Counted from the first letter of the stretch, positions 1 through 8,665 are shown. The stretch: 64,000 nucleotides of DNA from DATCZS01 sp036525795 (GCA_036525795.1 DATCZS010000148.1:1-64000), one strand, 5' to 3'. The notes: a model not told the origin generated them from the letters alone. Numbers and translations are program-made.

Positions 1-1
1 C

Positions 2-31
2 CGGCTGCGCGGAGAGGAGGTGGAGGCGTGA
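2..31 (+). CDS. 3' end of an upstream gene, unidentified
   Basis: An open frame entering from the left edge ends with RLRGEEVEA and a TGA whose first bases overlap the GTG start of the ABC exporter (GTGA overlap). The purine-rich stretch GGAGAGGAGG inside it would also serve as the exporter's ribosome binding site. Such coupling suggests an operon, and the missing gene may be the partner half of a heterodimeric ABC exporter. That is inference, since too little is visible to identify it. Confidence 0.4.
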   Translation, partial: RLRGEEVEA

Positions 32-1815
32 CCGATGCGGCTCGTGAGCAGGACGCCGGGAAGGGCATGCCCACCCGGACCGCCCTCCGGCGCCTCCTCG
101 CCGAGATCCCGTCCCTGCGGGCCGGGCTGAAGACGACGGTCGCCCTGGCGGTGGTGGGCACCGCGCTCCAGGTGGCAATCCCCATCGTGGTCCAGCAGAT
201 CGTCGACCTCGAGATTCTCGATCCCGATGGGGTCGACGTCGCCGGCTCGGTCCGCCGCGGGCTCATCGCCCTGGGGGCGATGCTGGCGGCGGTGCTCGCC
301 CGGAGATCCGCCACCTTCCGCCTCGCCCGCGCCTCGGCCACCGGGCTGTCCGACCTGAGAGTGCGAACGTTCTCCCACCTCCATCAGATGTCCGCCCTGC
401 ACGTGCAGGCCGAGCGCCGTGGGGCGCTCGTCGCCAGAGTCACCTCCGACATCTACCGGATCCAGGACTTCATGGAATGGGGGGGCATGGGGATGCTGAT
501 CGGCATCTCGCAGGTGGTCATGGCCGTGGCCGCCATGCTCTACTACCGCTGGCAGCTGGCGGTGCTGGTGGTCGCCGGCGTCACCGTCTACGGCCTCATG
601 CTCTTCTGGTTCCAGAAGGTGCTGGCCCGTGGCCACGATCGAGTGCGCGAACGCGTGTCCGATTCGATGGCGGCCCTCGGGGAGTCGATCTCCGGGCTGC
701 CGGTGGTGCGCGCCTACGGCGCAGAGGGCCCGACCCTGCACCGGGTGCGCTCGGCGGTCGACGCCCAGTTCCAGGCGGAGTTCCGCACCTTCACCCTCGG
801 CTCGGCGCTGTTCAGCTCGGCCGAGCTGTTCGCCGGCGTGCTGACCGCCGGGGTGGTGGCGGCGGGGATCCTGCTCGGCGGCGGGGCGGGGGTGACCGCC
901 GGCTCTCTGCTCGCGTTCCTCTTCCTCGTCAACCTCCTGGTCCAGCCGGTGCAGACCCTCGTCGAGACCCTCGACACCGCCCAGTCGGCGGCCGCCGGGG
1001 TCCGCCGCGTGCTGCGGGTGCTCGACACGCCGATCGACCTCGCCGACCCTGAGGACGGGGTCGACCTTCCCGACGGGCCGCTCGACGTCTCGGTGGACAC
1101 CGTGCGGTTCCGGTATCCGACCGGCGGGGACGTGCTCACCGACGTCTCGGTCGACATCCCTGCCGGGCGGAGGGTCGCCGTCGTCGGCGAGACCGGGTCG
1201 GGCAAGACGACCTTCGCCAAGCTGGCCGTGCGGCTGCTCGACCCCGCCGGAGGAGAGGTGGTGGTGGGAGGCGTGCCCATCAACCGGGTCCGGTTCGCCT
1301 CACTGCGGTCGCGGGTCGCCTATGTCCCCCAGGAGGGGTTCCTGTTCGATGCCACCGTTGGCGGCAACGTCCGCTACGGCCGGCCGGATGCGACCGATGC
1401 CGAGGTCGTCGCCGCGTTCGCCGACCTCGGACTCAGCCCGTGGCTCGAATCGCTGGCGGCCGGCCTCGAGACACCCGTCGGGGAGCGGGGGGCGCAGCTG
1501 TCTGCGGGCGAGCGCCAGCTGGTGGCGCTGGTGCGCGCCTGGCTGAGCCAGCCCGATCTCCTGGTGCTCGACGAGGCGACCTCGGCCGTGGACCCCGCCC
1601 TCGAGGTGCAGCTGCGCAACGCCATCGACCGGCTGATCGAAGGGCGGACGTCGATCACCGTCGCCCATCGGCTGTCGACGGCCGAGGCGTCCGACGAGGT
1701 TCTCGTGTTCGATCGCGGTCGACTCGTCGAGCGCGGAACCCATGCCCGGCTGCTGGCGGCAGGAGGCGTCTACACCCGTCTCCACTCGGACTGGATGACG
1801 GGCACCCGGCACTGA
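28..1815 (+). CDS. ABC exporter, fused permease-ATPase half-transporter
   Basis: A 595-residue inner-membrane half-transporter of the ABCB/MsbA type. The N-terminal half (about residues 35-325) carries the hydrophobic segments of a six-helix type 1 exporter domain. The C-terminal half is the nucleotide-binding domain, with Walker A GETGSGKTT near 388, signature LSAGERQ near 490, Walker B LLVLDEATSAVD near 511 and switch histidine in VAHRLST near 545. The signature reads LSAGE rather than LSGGQ, which is common in this group. The GTG start is supported by GGAGAGGAGG a few bases upstream and by overlap with the preceding stop. The substrate cannot be read from sequence; lipids, peptides or drugs are all possible. 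The C-terminus ends just before the trpS control region. Confidence 0.93.
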   Translation: MTDAAREQDAGKGMPTRTALRRLLAEIPSLRAGLKTTVALAVVGTALQVAIPIVVQQIVDLEILDPDGVDVAGSVRRGLIALGAMLAAVLARRSATFRLARASATGLSDLRVRTFSHLHQMSALHVQAERRGALVARVTSDIYRIQDFMEWGGMGMLIGISQVVMAVAAMLYYRWQLAVLVVAGVTVYGLMLFWFQKVLARGHDRVRERVSDSMAALGESISGLPVVRAYGAEGPTLHRVRSAVDAQFQAEFRTFTLGSALFSSAELFAGVLTAGVVAAGILLGGGAGVTAGSLLAFLFLVNLLVQPVQTLVETLDTAQSAAAGVRRVLRVLDTPIDLADPEDGVDLPDGPLDVSVDTVRFRYPTGGDVLTDVSVDIPAGRRVAVVGETGSGKTTFAKLAVRLLDPAGGEVVVGGVPINRVRFASLRSRVAYVPQEGFLFDATVGGNVRYGRPDATDAEVVAAFADLGLSPWLESLAAGLETPVGERGAQLSAGERQLVALVRAWLSQPDLLVLDEATSAVDPALEVQLRNAIDRLIEGRTSITVAHRLSTAEASDEVLVFDRGRLVERGTHARLLAAGGVYTRLHSDWMTGTRH

Positions 1816-1884
1816 GGAGACCGGCGAGAGCGCCATGTCACATCGAGGGCGTCGTCTCCATCCGGAACCCCCTGCGCCGACTGA

Positions 1885-1890
1885 TAGACT
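1885..1890 (+). promoter_or_regulatory. -10 box of the trpS leader transcript
   Basis: TAGACT fits the actinobacterial TANNNT -10 consensus and lies 10 nt before the leader peptide ATG. Transcription would start at about 1897-1901, so the leader peptide is nearly or fully leaderless, which agrees with the lack of a Shine-Dalgarno sequence before it. No good -35 is visible. Confidence 0.5.
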
Positions 1891-1900
1891 GATCGACCAC

Positions 1901-1939
1901 ATGAACGTGACCGCGACGTCCTGGTGGTGGCAGCACTGA
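1901..1939 (+). CDS. Trp leader peptide of the trpS attenuator
   Basis: A 12-codon open frame, MNVTATSWWWQH followed by TGA, contains three consecutive Trp codons (1922-1930). Tryptophan is a very rare residue, so three in a row directly ahead of tryptophanyl-tRNA synthetase is strong evidence for a sensing peptide. The third Trp codon lies in the 5' arm of an 8-bp stem (1927-1934 with 1943-1950, one G-U pair). Ribosomes stalled on Trp codons would keep that stem open and free 1940-1950 to pair with 1970-1978. In known trp-type attenuators this blocks the terminator. No ribosome binding site is visible; the ATG sits about 10 nt behind a TANNNT -10 box. Confidence 0.85.
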   Translation: MNVTATSWWWQH

Positions 1940-1968
1940 CCGGCTGCCGCGCGTCCCTGGACGGAGTT

Positions 1969-2002
1969 CGCCGGCGGCCTCTGGCCCCGGCGATTTTTCT
2001 TT
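1969..2002 (+). terminator. Intrinsic terminator of the trpS attenuator
   Basis: CGCCGG (1969-1974) pairs with CCGGCG (1987-1992), and inside it GGCC pairs with GGCC around the loop TCT, with one bulged C. ATTTTTCTTT follows at once. This is a 10-bp GC stem with a genuine U-tract, rare in this GC-rich window. Its 5' arm can instead pair with 1940-1950 (CCGGC with GCCGG, or GCCGC with GCGGC), giving a competing antiterminator. The hairpin lies between the leader peptide stop and the trpS ribosome binding site. Confidence 0.85.
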
Positions 2003-2015
2003 GAGGAGTGACGAG

Positions 2016-2999
2016 GTGACAGAGCGCAGGCGAGTGTTCTCCGGGGTCCAGCCCACGGGGAACCTTCACATCGGCAACTACATCGGCGCCTTCCGCAACT
2101 GGGTGGCGATGCAGGCGGACTACGACACCATCTACTGCGTGGTCGATCTCCACGCCATGACCGTGCCGTACGACCCCCCCGAGTTCAACAGGCACCGGAT
2201 CGACATGGCGAAGGCGATCATCGCCTGCGGTGTCGACCCCACGAAGTCCCTCCTGTATTTCCAGTCGCAGGTGCCGCACCACGCGGAACTGTCCTGGATC
2301 CTCTCCACGATCACCGGGATCGGTCAGCTCGAACGCATGACCCAGTTCAAGGAGAAGGCCGACCGTGCGGGCCAGAATCTGGGACTGCTGTCGTACCCGG
2401 TGCTGATGGCGGCCGACATCCTGCTCCACAAGGTGCACGCCGTCCCCGTCGGGGATGACCAGACCCAGCACCTCGAACTGACCCGCGACCTGGTCCAGCG
2501 GTTCAACGGGCGGTTCGGGGATCTGTTCCCGCTGCCGGAGCGGATCACCCCCGAGATCGGGGCCAGGGTGATGTCGCTGCAGGACCCGACGTCGAAGATG
2601 TCGAAGTCAGACCCCAACGACCGGTCGCGCATCCTCCTGGTCGACCCGCCGGACGAGGTGATCTCCAAGGTCAAGTCGGCGGTCACCGATTCGGACCGAT
2701 ACGTCCGCTACGACTGGGAAGAGAAACCGGGCGTCTCCAACCTGCTCGAGTTGATGAGCGTGTTCACGGGTCGCCCCATCGCCGGGCTCGTCGACGAGTA
2801 CCACGACGCCGGCTACGGCGCCTTCAAGCTGGCCGTGGGCGAGGCCATCGCAGAGGGGCTCAGCCCGATTCGCCGGCGCATGAGGGAACTGGAGGACGAG
2901 GAGGTCTTCCGGATCATGCTCAAGGGCTCCCTCGAGGCTCGCCAGCGTGCCGAGCACGAGATGGTCCCGGTGCGCAGGGCGGTGGGCCTGAGCGCTTGA
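2016..2999 (+). CDS. trpS: Tryptophanyl-tRNA synthetase
   Basis: Class I aminoacyl-tRNA synthetase that charges tRNA-Trp in the cytoplasm. The protein is 327 residues, the usual length of bacterial TrpRS. The ATP-binding HIGH-type motif is in NLHIGN (His18) and the KMSKS loop is SKMSKSDPN (residues 193-198). The family-typical VFSGVQPTGNLH opens the Rossmann fold. I chose the GTG at 2016 because GAGGAG lies 7 nt upstream; the in-frame TTG at 2001 falls in the terminator U-tract. Expression is very probably controlled by the upstream leader-peptide attenuator. It is convergent with the lipoprotein gene that follows. Confidence 0.97.
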   Translation: MTERRRVFSGVQPTGNLHIGNYIGAFRNWVAMQADYDTIYCVVDLHAMTVPYDPPEFNRHRIDMAKAIIACGVDPTKSLLYFQSQVPHHAELSWILSTITGIGQLERMTQFKEKADRAGQNLGLLSYPVLMAADILLHKVHAVPVGDDQTQHLELTRDLVQRFNGRFGDLFPLPERITPEIGARVMSLQDPTSKMSKSDPNDRSRILLVDPPDEVISKVKSAVTDSDRYVRYDWEEKPGVSNLLELMSVFTGRPIAGLVDEYHDAGYGAFKLAVGEAIAEGLSPIRRRMRELEDEEVFRIMLKGSLEARQRAEHEMVPVRRAVGLSA

Positions 3000-3003
3000 C
3001 CGG

Positions 3004-3022
3004 CCGGCCGGACTCCGACCGG
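3004..3022. terminator. GC hairpin between convergent genes
   Basis: CCGGCCGG (3004-3011) and CCGACCGG (3015-3022) form a 7-bp stem with one C-A mismatch around the loop ACT. It lies in the 31 bases between the stops of trpS and the lipoprotein gene. No U-tract follows on either strand, so it would be a hairpin-only terminator; that role is inferred from position. Confidence 0.4.
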
Positions 3023-3030
3023 CGACAGGC

Positions 3031-3840
3031 CTACTCCCGGTAGCCGAGGGATTCCAGGCTCGACGGCGTGGGAGGCCACGGGCGGGCCAGCGCCGGCACC
3101 TCGCTGCCGTCGAACAGCGCCCGGTCTCCGGGCGGCTCGGGGAGGGCCACCGTCAGTGGATGCCAGGGATTCGAGGGGCAGGTGGCATCGCCGTGGACCG
3201 GCTCGACGAGCACGATGATCGTCACCCGGTCGACATCGGAGACGACCACCGGCACGATCTCGCGGTCGGTCGGGGCCTGTCCCGAGGCGCAGGCGGTCTC
3301 GTTGATCAGCACCGCCAGCCGCGGTGAGTCGGCAGGCGGCTGTGCGTCCAGGACCCAGTGGGCGTTGCCCCAGCCCGGGGCCGACACCTCGATCCGGCAC
3401 TGGCCCCACCCGAGCGGCCGGAAGCCTTCCTCGCTGCGGGTGAACGTCGCCGACGCGTACGGGGGTTCGCCCGGGGCGGGTGAACGCAGCGAACGGCCGA
3501 AGAGAGTGATCGATGAGCCGTCGCGCTCGGCGACGAACCACCCGTAGTCGTCGACGAAGGCCGCCTCCCCGGGGGCTGTGGCCCCTATCGAGGCGAGGGC
3601 CTCTCTGGCTTCGTCGTCGAGGGGTTCGGAGGGCAACACGGGAGCCGTGCCTCCTTCCAGGAGGACGGATCCGCAGGTCGCCTCCAACTCGGGACGGTCT
3701 GATTCTGCGGTGGTGGGCGGGTTCACGGATGGAACCGGGTCGTCTCCGTCTGCGTCTGCGGGAGACCCGAGACCCCCACAGGACGCGACCAGCACCGATG
3801 TCAGGAACCAACCAGCGATCGTCCGGTAACGGCGTGTCAT
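3031..3840 (-). CDS. Predicted lipoprotein of unknown function
   Basis: The N-terminus MTRRYRTIAGWFLTSVLVAS followed by CGG is a lipoprotein signal: a short basic region, a hydrophobic stretch and a VAS-C lipobox. The mature protein should be anchored to the outer face of the membrane. The rest, about 245 residues, begins with a Pro/Asp/Thr-rich linker and has several cysteines, but I recognise no family. An in-frame GTG at 3861 would add seven residues; I prefer the ATG at 3840 because it gives a standard signal peptide, although its GGGGA directly abuts the start. The gene follows the MFS gene closely on the same strand and may be the last member of that operon. Confidence 0.65.
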   Translation of the reverse strand: MTRRYRTIAGWFLTSVLVASCGGLGSPADADGDDPVPSVNPPTTAESDRPELEATCGSVLLEGGTAPVLPSEPLDDEAREALASIGATAPGEAAFVDDYGWFVAERDGSSITLFGRSLRSPAPGEPPYASATFTRSEEGFRPLGWGQCRIEVSAPGWGNAHWVLDAQPPADSPRLAVLINETACASGQAPTDREIVPVVVSDVDRVTIIVLVEPVHGDATCPSNPWHPLTVALPEPPGDRALFDGSEVPALARPWPPTPSSLESLGYRE

Positions 3841-3882
3841 TCCCCGGTATGACGCCGCCACCGCATGAGGCGGTTCCCGGTG

Positions 3883-5037
3883 TCAGGCAGCTGATCGAGC
3901 GGCCCGGCCGGCCGGGACGGCCCACGCCACGGTGACCGCCGCTCCTCCCATGGCGATCAGGAAGGTGGCGGGGACGCCGTGTGCCCCTGCCACCGTTCCG
4001 GCGAGGAGGGGGCTCACGAGGAAGCCAACCCGGGCCACGGTCGAGACGGCTCCCACACCGGTCTCGGGTGCCACCCCCGGGACCGTCCCGGCCAGCGTGA
4101 CCATCGCCGGAAACACGAAGGCGCCTCCGAATCCGGTCACGAGCATCCCCAGGACGGCGAGCTCGAGCGTCGAAGAGGTCATCGCAACGCCGGCTCCCGC
4201 CGCCGCCACGAGCGCGAACGATGCCAGTGCCCGGTACGGCCCCAGCCGTGCCACCGCCCGGTCGCCGACCAGCCGGCCGATGACCGCGCCGACCAGCACC
4301 ATCACCACACCGGCACCGGCCACCACCGGGGCGGTGTCGAAGCGCTCGGTGAGGAACAGGGCCCCCCAGTCGTACGGGATGCCCTCGATCACCATGCCCA
4401 CCGCAGTGATCGCGGCCGCCCAGAGCACCAGGTTGGGGATGCCCCTGATGCGGACCGGAACCCGGTCCGCAGCCTCGGCGTGCGGCCAGCTCGCCGCGGA
4501 CCGGACGCCGGCCGCCCAGACCAGCGCTGCCACCACGCCGATGTGGATCGGCAGCGGCACGGTGCCGGCCACCGCCGCCCCGATCAGCGACGACCCGAGC
4601 ACGCCGATGGTCCACATGGCGTGAAACCGGTGCATGATCGATTCGGCCCGCCGCTTCTCGGCAGCCACGGCTTCGACGTTCATGGCGACGTCCATCAGCC
4701 CGTCTCCGAGGCCGGCCAGCGCGAATGCGCTGAACGCCAACGGAATCGACCGCGTCGACACACCGGCCACCACGCCCACCGCCAGGAGGGTGAGCGATCC
4801 GATCACCGTCCGTCGCGGGCCGATCCGGGCCACCGCCCACGGGGCGATGGCCGATCCGATCAGCGATCCCACCGCCACGCAGAACAGCGCGACACCCACG
4901 AGCTGGGCGGTGAGTCCGAGCCGGTCGGCGAACTCGGGGATGCGCGGCAGGAAGCCGCCGTATGAGGCCCCGTTGGCGGCGAATACGATGCCCGTCGCCC
5001 AGAAGCCGCGTCCGGTCCTCTCGCCGGGAGCAGCCAC
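3883..5037 (-). CDS. MFS transporter
   Basis: A 384-residue polytopic membrane protein with about 12 predicted helices and the duplicated six-helix layout of the major facilitator superfamily. The first helix region GIVFAANGASYGGFLPRIPE resembles MFS_1 proteins of the FucP/YbjJ-like sort. Charged loops after helices 2 and 8 fit the MFS A-motif positions (ARIGPRRTVIG; ARLGPYRALA). The GTG start is 2 nt from the stop of the CPBP protease gene, so the two are almost certainly co-transcribed. The substrate, and whether it is import or efflux, cannot be inferred. Confidence 0.85.
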   Translation of the reverse strand: MAAPGERTGRGFWATGIVFAANGASYGGFLPRIPEFADRLGLTAQLVGVALFCVAVGSLIGSAIAPWAVARIGPRRTVIGSLTLLAVGVVAGVSTRSIPLAFSAFALAGLGDGLMDVAMNVEAVAAEKRRAESIMHRFHAMWTIGVLGSSLIGAAVAGTVPLPIHIGVVAALVWAAGVRSAASWPHAEAADRVPVRIRGIPNLVLWAAAITAVGMVIEGIPYDWGALFLTERFDTAPVVAGAGVVMVLVGAVIGRLVGDRAVARLGPYRALASFALVAAAGAGVAMTSSTLELAVLGMLVTGFGGAFVFPAMVTLAGTVPGVAPETGVGAVSTVARVGFLVSPLLAGTVAGAHGVPATFLIAMGGAAVTVAWAVPAGRAARSAA

Positions 5038-5039
5038 GT

Positions 5040-5771
5040 TCAGCCGGCCAGCTCTGGCGCCACCAGCAGCGCGATCACGGCGACCAGGTTGAAGCCGGCA
5101 TGGGTGAAGATCGCCGAGCCGAGACGGCCGCTGCGCTGCACCATCCGGGCGAGGATCACCCCGACGATGAAGAGCTGTGCCATCAGGGTGAGGATGATCA
5201 CCGGGTGGCTCGACAGGTCGACGCTGGCGAGATGAAAGAGGGCGAACACCCCGGATGTGGCGAGGATCGTGCCGACCGCACCCAGTCTGCGACCGATTGC
5301 CTGGGACAGCACGCTGCGGAACATCACCTCTTCCACCACCGGCGCCAGCAAGGCGATCGAGAGCACCATGGCCGCCTGCAGGGCCACCCCGGACACCTCG
5401 GGTACGAGTTCGGTGAGGGCCTGGGGCCCGGTCTCGTCGGCGAAGCGCGACGTCAGCGGCAGGAACAGGTACAAGAGGGCCAGCTGCAACGCCAGGCCCA
5501 CGAACACGTAGATCCCGTCGCTCGGGGCGATGTCGAGACCCAGATCCTCGACGCGGGCGTTGCGGTAGCGCATCACCATTGCCAGGGCGGCGATGTGGCC
5601 GAGCTGCTGGCCGAACAGCCCTGCCACCAGCACGGTCCCCTGGGATTCGGTGAACACGATCGAGACGGTGCCGAGCAGTGCTCCGAGCAGCCCGCCGAGC
5701 ACGATCAGGAAGAAGTCGGCCACCGTGAACGTGGGTCGGCGAACCAGATCCGACGTCGGAAGAGGGAGCAT
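5040..5771 (-). CDS. CPBP family intramembrane metalloprotease
   Basis: A 243-residue membrane protein with the CPBP (CAAX protease and bacteriocin-processing/Abi) signatures: the double glutamate EEVMFR, then FALFH, and a later HAGFNL supplying the further His/Asn ligands. These residues build a metal site inside the membrane. Family members process prenylated or secreted peptides, or take part in bacteriocin self-immunity. The frame is open further upstream, but I chose the ATG at 5771 because the extension is Cys/Arg-rich and unlike protein, and a TACCCT -10 box lies 6 nt before this ATG, as for a leaderless mRNA. It heads an operon with the MFS transporter and runs divergently from guaB3. 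Confidence 0.82.
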   Translation of the reverse strand: MLPLPTSDLVRRPTFTVADFFLIVLGGLLGALLGTVSIVFTESQGTVLVAGLFGQQLGHIAALAMVMRYRNARVEDLGLDIAPSDGIYVFVGLALQLALLYLFLPLTSRFADETGPQALTELVPEVSGVALQAAMVLSIALLAPVVEEVMFRSVLSQAIGRRLGAVGTILATSGVFALFHLASVDLSSHPVIILTLMAQLFIVGVILARMVQRSGRLGSAIFTHAGFNLVAVIALLVAPELAG

Positions 5772-5777
5772 CGACAG

Positions 5778-5783
5778 AGGGTA
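5778..5783 (-). promoter_or_regulatory. -10 box, leaderless CPBP gene
   Basis: On the minus strand TACCCT ends 6 nt before the ATG at 5771. There is no Shine-Dalgarno sequence between them, consistent with transcription starting at or next to the start codon. Confidence 0.55.
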
Positions 5784-5854
5784 CCGGCGTCCGGTGGGGA
5801 GCGAATCACATCGGTGGTACTCTCGCCCATCAGCACGCAGGGCGGAGGAGAAGC

Positions 5855-7012
5855 GTGGAGCTCGACATCGGCATCGGCAAGTCCGGACGTCAGGCGTTCG
5901 GATTCGACGACATCGCAATCGTTCCCAGCCGGCGGACGCGGGATCCAGACGACGTCGACATCAGCTGGCAGCTCGACGCGTTCCGCTTCGAACTGCCGAT
6001 GCTCGGCTCGGCCATGGACGGTGCGCTCTCCCCCTCCACCGCGATCGCCATCGGAAAGCTGGGGGGACTCGGGGTGCTCAACCTCGAGGGTCTGTGGACC
6101 CGCTACGAGGACCCGGAGCCGTACTTCGAGGAGATCGCCGAGCTCCCGCGGGAGAAGGCCACCCAGCGGATGCAGGAGATCTACCTCGCTCCGATCGACC
6201 CGGACCTGGTCGGCCAGAGGGTCGCCGAGCTGAAGGCGGCCGGGATCGTCACCGCCGCCAGCCTCACCCCCCAGAAGGTGGAGCACCTGTCTCCCCACGC
6301 CCTGAAGGCGGGCCTCGACATCCTCGTCATCCAGGGCACGGTGGTCTCCGCAGAACACGTCTCCACCAAGGGCCACGTGCTGAATCTCAAGGTCTTCATC
6401 TCCGAGTGTGATGTGCCGGTGATCGTGGGCGGCTGCGCCTCGTATTCGACGGCGCTGCACCTGATGCGCACCGGCGCCGCCGGGATCCTGGTGGGGGTGG
6501 GCCCCGGGGCGGCGTGCACCACCCGCGGGGTGCTCGGAGTCGGGGTGCCTCAGGCGACGGCGATCGCCGATGCCGCCGGGGCCAGGATCCGCTATCTCGA
6601 CGAGACCGGGCGCTACGTCCACGTCATCGCCGACGGGGGGATGCGCACGGGCGGCGACGTCGCCAAGGCCATCGCCTGTGGCGCGGACGCCGTGATGATC
6701 GGTTCGCCGCTCGCCGCGGCCGACGAGGCGCCGGGTCGGGGGTTCCACTGGGGGATGGCCACGTTCCATCCCGAGCTCCCGCGGGGCGCCCGGGTCGAAG
6801 TGGGCAGTCTGGGCACCCTGGAGGAGATCCTCCTCGGTCCCGCCCACGAGAACGACGGCCGCCGCAACCTGTTCGGAGCGCTGCGGGTGTCCATGGCGAC
6901 CTGCGGATACTCCGACGTCAAGGAGTTCCAGAAGGCCGAGGTCATGATCGCTCCCAGCCTCCAGACCGAGGGCAAGGCGCTGCAGCGATCCCAGCGGGTC
7001 GGGATGGGATGA
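5855..7012 (+). CDS. guaB3: GuaB3 family IMP dehydrogenase-related protein
   Basis: A 385-residue TIM-barrel enzyme of the IMPDH/GMP reductase superfamily. The active-site loop is GPGAACTTRGVLGVGVPQ with the nucleophile at Cys221, and the substrate/flap region IADGGMRTGGDVAKA is intact. It lacks the CBS (Bateman) pair that interrupts canonical IMPDH, so it is about 100 residues shorter. That is typical of GuaB3, the paralog actinomycetes keep beside GuaB and GuaA. Members have been described as IMP-oxidising enzymes, but activity here is inferred. The GTG start has GGAGGAG 4 nt upstream. guaA follows 66 nt later, so both belong to GMP synthesis. Confidence 0.9.
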   Translation: MELDIGIGKSGRQAFGFDDIAIVPSRRTRDPDDVDISWQLDAFRFELPMLGSAMDGALSPSTAIAIGKLGGLGVLNLEGLWTRYEDPEPYFEEIAELPREKATQRMQEIYLAPIDPDLVGQRVAELKAAGIVTAASLTPQKVEHLSPHALKAGLDILVIQGTVVSAEHVSTKGHVLNLKVFISECDVPVIVGGCASYSTALHLMRTGAAGILVGVGPGAACTTRGVLGVGVPQATAIADAAGARIRYLDETGRYVHVIADGGMRTGGDVAKAIACGADAVMIGSPLAAADEAPGRGFHWGMATFHPELPRGARVEVGSLGTLEEILLGPAHENDGRRNLFGALRVSMATCGYSDVKEFQKAEVMIAPSLQTEGKALQRSQRVGMG

Positions 7013-7078
7013 GCCCGGCGGCGCTGTCGCCGGATGCTCCGCTCCCGGTGCGCGACCGGTTCGTCGTGGGGTGGTGAA

Positions 7079-8614
7079 GTGGCCGGATTCGAGTCTGTCC
7101 TCGTGGTCGATCTGGGGGCGCAGTACGCCCAGTTGATCGCCCGTCGCGTCCGCGAGGCGCATGTGCACTCCGAGATCGTCTCCCGCGACATCACCGCGGC
7201 GGAGGTGGCGGCCAGGCGTCCGGTGGGCATCATCCTCTCCGGCGGCCCGGCGTCGGTGTACGCCGAGGACGCGTACACCATCGACCGGGGGATCCTCGAG
7301 TTGGGGGTCCCGGTATTGGGCATCTGCTACGGGCACCAGCTGATCGCGCGGCTCCTCGACGGGGAGGTCGCCAACACCGGGGTGGCCGAGTACGGGAAGA
7401 CGCCCATGGAGGTGACCGAGCCCTCGCTTCTGTTCAGGGATCTCCCCGCCTCCCAGGAGGTGTGGATGAGCCACAGAGACACCGTTTCCCGGGTTCCCGA
7501 AGGGTTCGCGGCCACCGCCTCGACCCCGGCCGCTCCGGTCGCCGCCATGGAGGACCGCAGGCGGGGTGTCTTCGGGGTCCAGTTCCATCCCGAGGTGGCG
7601 CACACCCCCCGGGGCATGGAGATCCTGAAGTCGTTCCTGTACGAGGCCTGCGGCGCCCATCCGGGCTGGACCCGTCACTCGATCATCGAGGCCCAGGTCG
7701 AGGCGATACGCAGCCAGGTCGGATCCGAGGGGGTCGTCTGCGGCCTGTCCGGGGGTGTCGACTCTTCGGTGGCGGCCGCCCTGGTGCACGAGGCGGTCGG
7801 CGACCAGCTGACCTGCATCTTCGTCGACCATGGACTGCTGCGGAAGGGCGAGGCCGAGCAGGTCGAGGAGACGTTCCGGGGCCACTTCAACATCAACCTC
7901 ATCCATGTGAAGGCGGCAGACCGGTTCCTCCAACAGCTGGCGGGAGTCACCGATCCGGAGTCGAAGCGCAAGATCATCGGCGAGACGTTCATCCGGGTGT
8001 TCGAGGATGTGGCGGCCGACCTGTCCGACGCCCGCTTCCTCGTCCAGGGAACCCTGTACCCCGATGTGATCGAGTCGGGCACCAAGGATGCAGCCAAGAT
8101 CAAGAGCCACCACAACGTGGGCGGTCTTCCCGACGACATGCAGTTCGAGTTGGTCGAGCCGCTGCGCGATCTGTTCAAAGACGAGGTGCGGGCGGTCGGG
8201 GAGGAGCTCGGGTTGCCGGAGGACATCGTGTGGCGCCAGCCGTTCCCCGGACCCGGACTGGCTGTGCGGATCATCGGCGAGGTGACCGGCGAGCGGCTCG
8301 AGATCCTCAGAAGCGCAGACGCCATCGTCACCGAGGAGATCAGGCGTGCCGGTCTCTATCGGGAGGTCTGGCAGGCCTTCGGGGTGCTGCCCACCATCCG
8401 GTCGGTGGGCGTGCAGGGGGACGGGCGCACGTATGCACATCCCCTGATCGTGCGTGCCGTGACCAGCGAGGATGCGATGACCGCCGACTGGGCCCGCCTG
8501 CCGTACGAGGTGCTCGAACGCATCTCGAGCAGGGTCATCAACGAGGTGGAGGGCATCAATCGGGTGGCATACGACATCAGCTCGAAACCGCCTTCCACCA
8601 TCGAGTGGGAGTAG
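7079..8614 (+). CDS. guaA: GMP synthase (glutamine-hydrolysing)
   Basis: Converts XMP to GMP using ATP and glutamine. The N-terminal class I glutamine amidotransferase has the Cys83 nucleophile in GICYGHQL and the FHPEV pair (His170, Glu172). The ATP pyrophosphatase domain begins with the P-loop SGGVDSS at 224-230. The dimerisation domain ends with the invariant PPSTIEWE. The length of 511 residues is normal. The frame is open from 7034, but the family's N-terminus ([15 protein letters not shown]) fits the GTG at 7079. It acts directly after the IMP dehydrogenase step represented by guaB3. Confidence 0.97.
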   Translation: MAGFESVLVVDLGAQYAQLIARRVREAHVHSEIVSRDITAAEVAARRPVGIILSGGPASVYAEDAYTIDRGILELGVPVLGICYGHQLIARLLDGEVANTGVAEYGKTPMEVTEPSLLFRDLPASQEVWMSHRDTVSRVPEGFAATASTPAAPVAAMEDRRRGVFGVQFHPEVAHTPRGMEILKSFLYEACGAHPGWTRHSIIEAQVEAIRSQVGSEGVVCGLSGGVDSSVAAALVHEAVGDQLTCIFVDHGLLRKGEAEQVEETFRGHFNINLIHVKAADRFLQQLAGVTDPESKRKIIGETFIRVFEDVAADLSDARFLVQGTLYPDVIESGTKDAAKIKSHHNVGGLPDDMQFELVEPLRDLFKDEVRAVGEELGLPEDIVWRQPFPGPGLAVRIIGEVTGERLEILRSADAIVTEEIRRAGLYREVWQAFGVLPTIRSVGVQGDGRTYAHPLIVRAVTSEDAMTADWARLPYEVLERISSRVINEVEGINRVAYDISSKPPSTIEWE

Positions 8615-8640
8615 CTCAAGAAGCCATTTCCACGGCCCGA

Positions 8641-8646
8641 TACTGT
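8641..8646 (+). promoter_or_regulatory. -10 box of the CheA-like kinase gene
   Basis: TACTGT lies so that transcription would start near 8653, just before the GGAGG at 8657-8661. It overlaps the in-frame GTG at 8645, which helps exclude that codon as the start. Confidence 0.45.
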
Positions 8647-8665
8647 GGATACCGCCGGAGGTATC

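Noticed and set aside
2001..2015. TTG at 2001 as the trpS start
   Set aside because: It falls in the U-tract of the attenuator terminator, and the GAGGAG at 2003-2008 fits the GTG at 2016.
5705..8440. A 911-residue minus-strand frame opposite guaB3 and guaA, and similar ones at 11761-13917, 20996-23062 (+) and 49383-51449 (+)
   Set aside because: All are shadows of well-identified genes, with low-complexity composition and no recognisable domain.
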